Shown piece by piece: positions 63,970-64,000 of a DNA stretch of 64,000 nucleotides (position 1 is its first letter; every line of letters begins with the position of its first letter). The stretch comes from Cedecea lapagei. Lineage in GTDB: Bacteria > Pseudomonadota > Gammaproteobacteria > Enterobacterales > Enterobacteriaceae. The stretch is from the NCBI RefSeq assembly GCF_900635955.1, contig NZ_LR134201.1:3720001-3784000 (forward strand). Direction: 5' to 3'. A model generated the notes under the pieces. It had not been told where the DNA came from. It saw only the letters and a list, made by a program, of their open reading frames with translations, and did no database searches. The position numbers and the translations under genes were made by a program.

Positions 63970-64000
63970 AAGTATCTGGTTAAGGGCAGATAACGTATTG

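Overview
The window is about 64 kb of core chromosome from a member of the Enterobacteriaceae. It carries the end of an rrn operon followed by the block that in Escherichia coli K-12 runs from rrnH and gmhB to sfsA, read here in the opposite orientation. Most predicted proteins match the E. coli family length to within a few residues. Differences in sequence and gene content show that it is not E. coli: cdaR and yaeF are absent, a small cytochrome c gene follows tilS, and ERIC repeats are present. The genus (Enterobacter, Cedecea, Leclercia or a relative) cannot be settled by eye.

Layout. Positions 1-4.2 kb hold the rrn operon on the minus strand: promoters P1 and P2, boxA, 16S, tRNA-Ile(GAT), tRNA-Ala(TGC) and the 5' part of 23S. 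At 4.2-8.7 kb are gmhB, the MetJ-controlled methionine importer metNIQ, the envelope-stress lipoprotein rcsF and the tRNA methylase trmO. At 8.8-13.2 kb are proS, nlpE, arfB, yaeQ, a tandem ERIC array, yaeP and the Rho inhibitor rof. At 13.2-17.5 kb are the extra cytochrome c gene, tilS, yaeR and the lysine decarboxylase ldcC. At 17.6-37.2 kb is a long minus-strand macro-operon: rpsB-tsf, pyrH, frr, dxr, uppS, cdsA, rseP, bamA, skp, lpxD, fabZ, lpxA, lpxB, rnhB, dnaE and accA. It joins translation, isoprenoid and phospholipid synthesis, outer-membrane assembly, lipid A synthesis and replication. At 37.5-42.4 kb are map, glnD, dapD and yaeH. At 42.5-51.2 kb are degP, dgt, mtn-btuF-yadS, erpA, clcA and hemL. 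At 51.3-57.3 kb is the ferrichrome uptake operon fhuACDB. At 57.5-64 kb are mrcB, hrpB, thpR and sfsA.

The most unusual feature is a cluster of single-base length changes in homopolymer runs between about 42.1 and 59.7 kb. They break yaeH, degP (twice), dgt, btuF and mrcB. A compensating pair garbles 16 residues of fhuA while leaving its frame open. I saw none in the first 42 kb. Uncorrected sequencing or assembly error is the likeliest explanation, although true gene decay is not excluded.

I looked for an undescribed system and did not find one. There is no CRISPR array, prophage, transposase, toxin-antitoxin pair or defence island. The non-genic signals worth a second look are the 124-bp tandem ERIC array, the stem-loop between the two rrn tRNAs, the triple palindrome after hemL and a hairpin between lpxD and fabZ. 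Comparisons with E. coli rest on recalled family sequences, not on a search.
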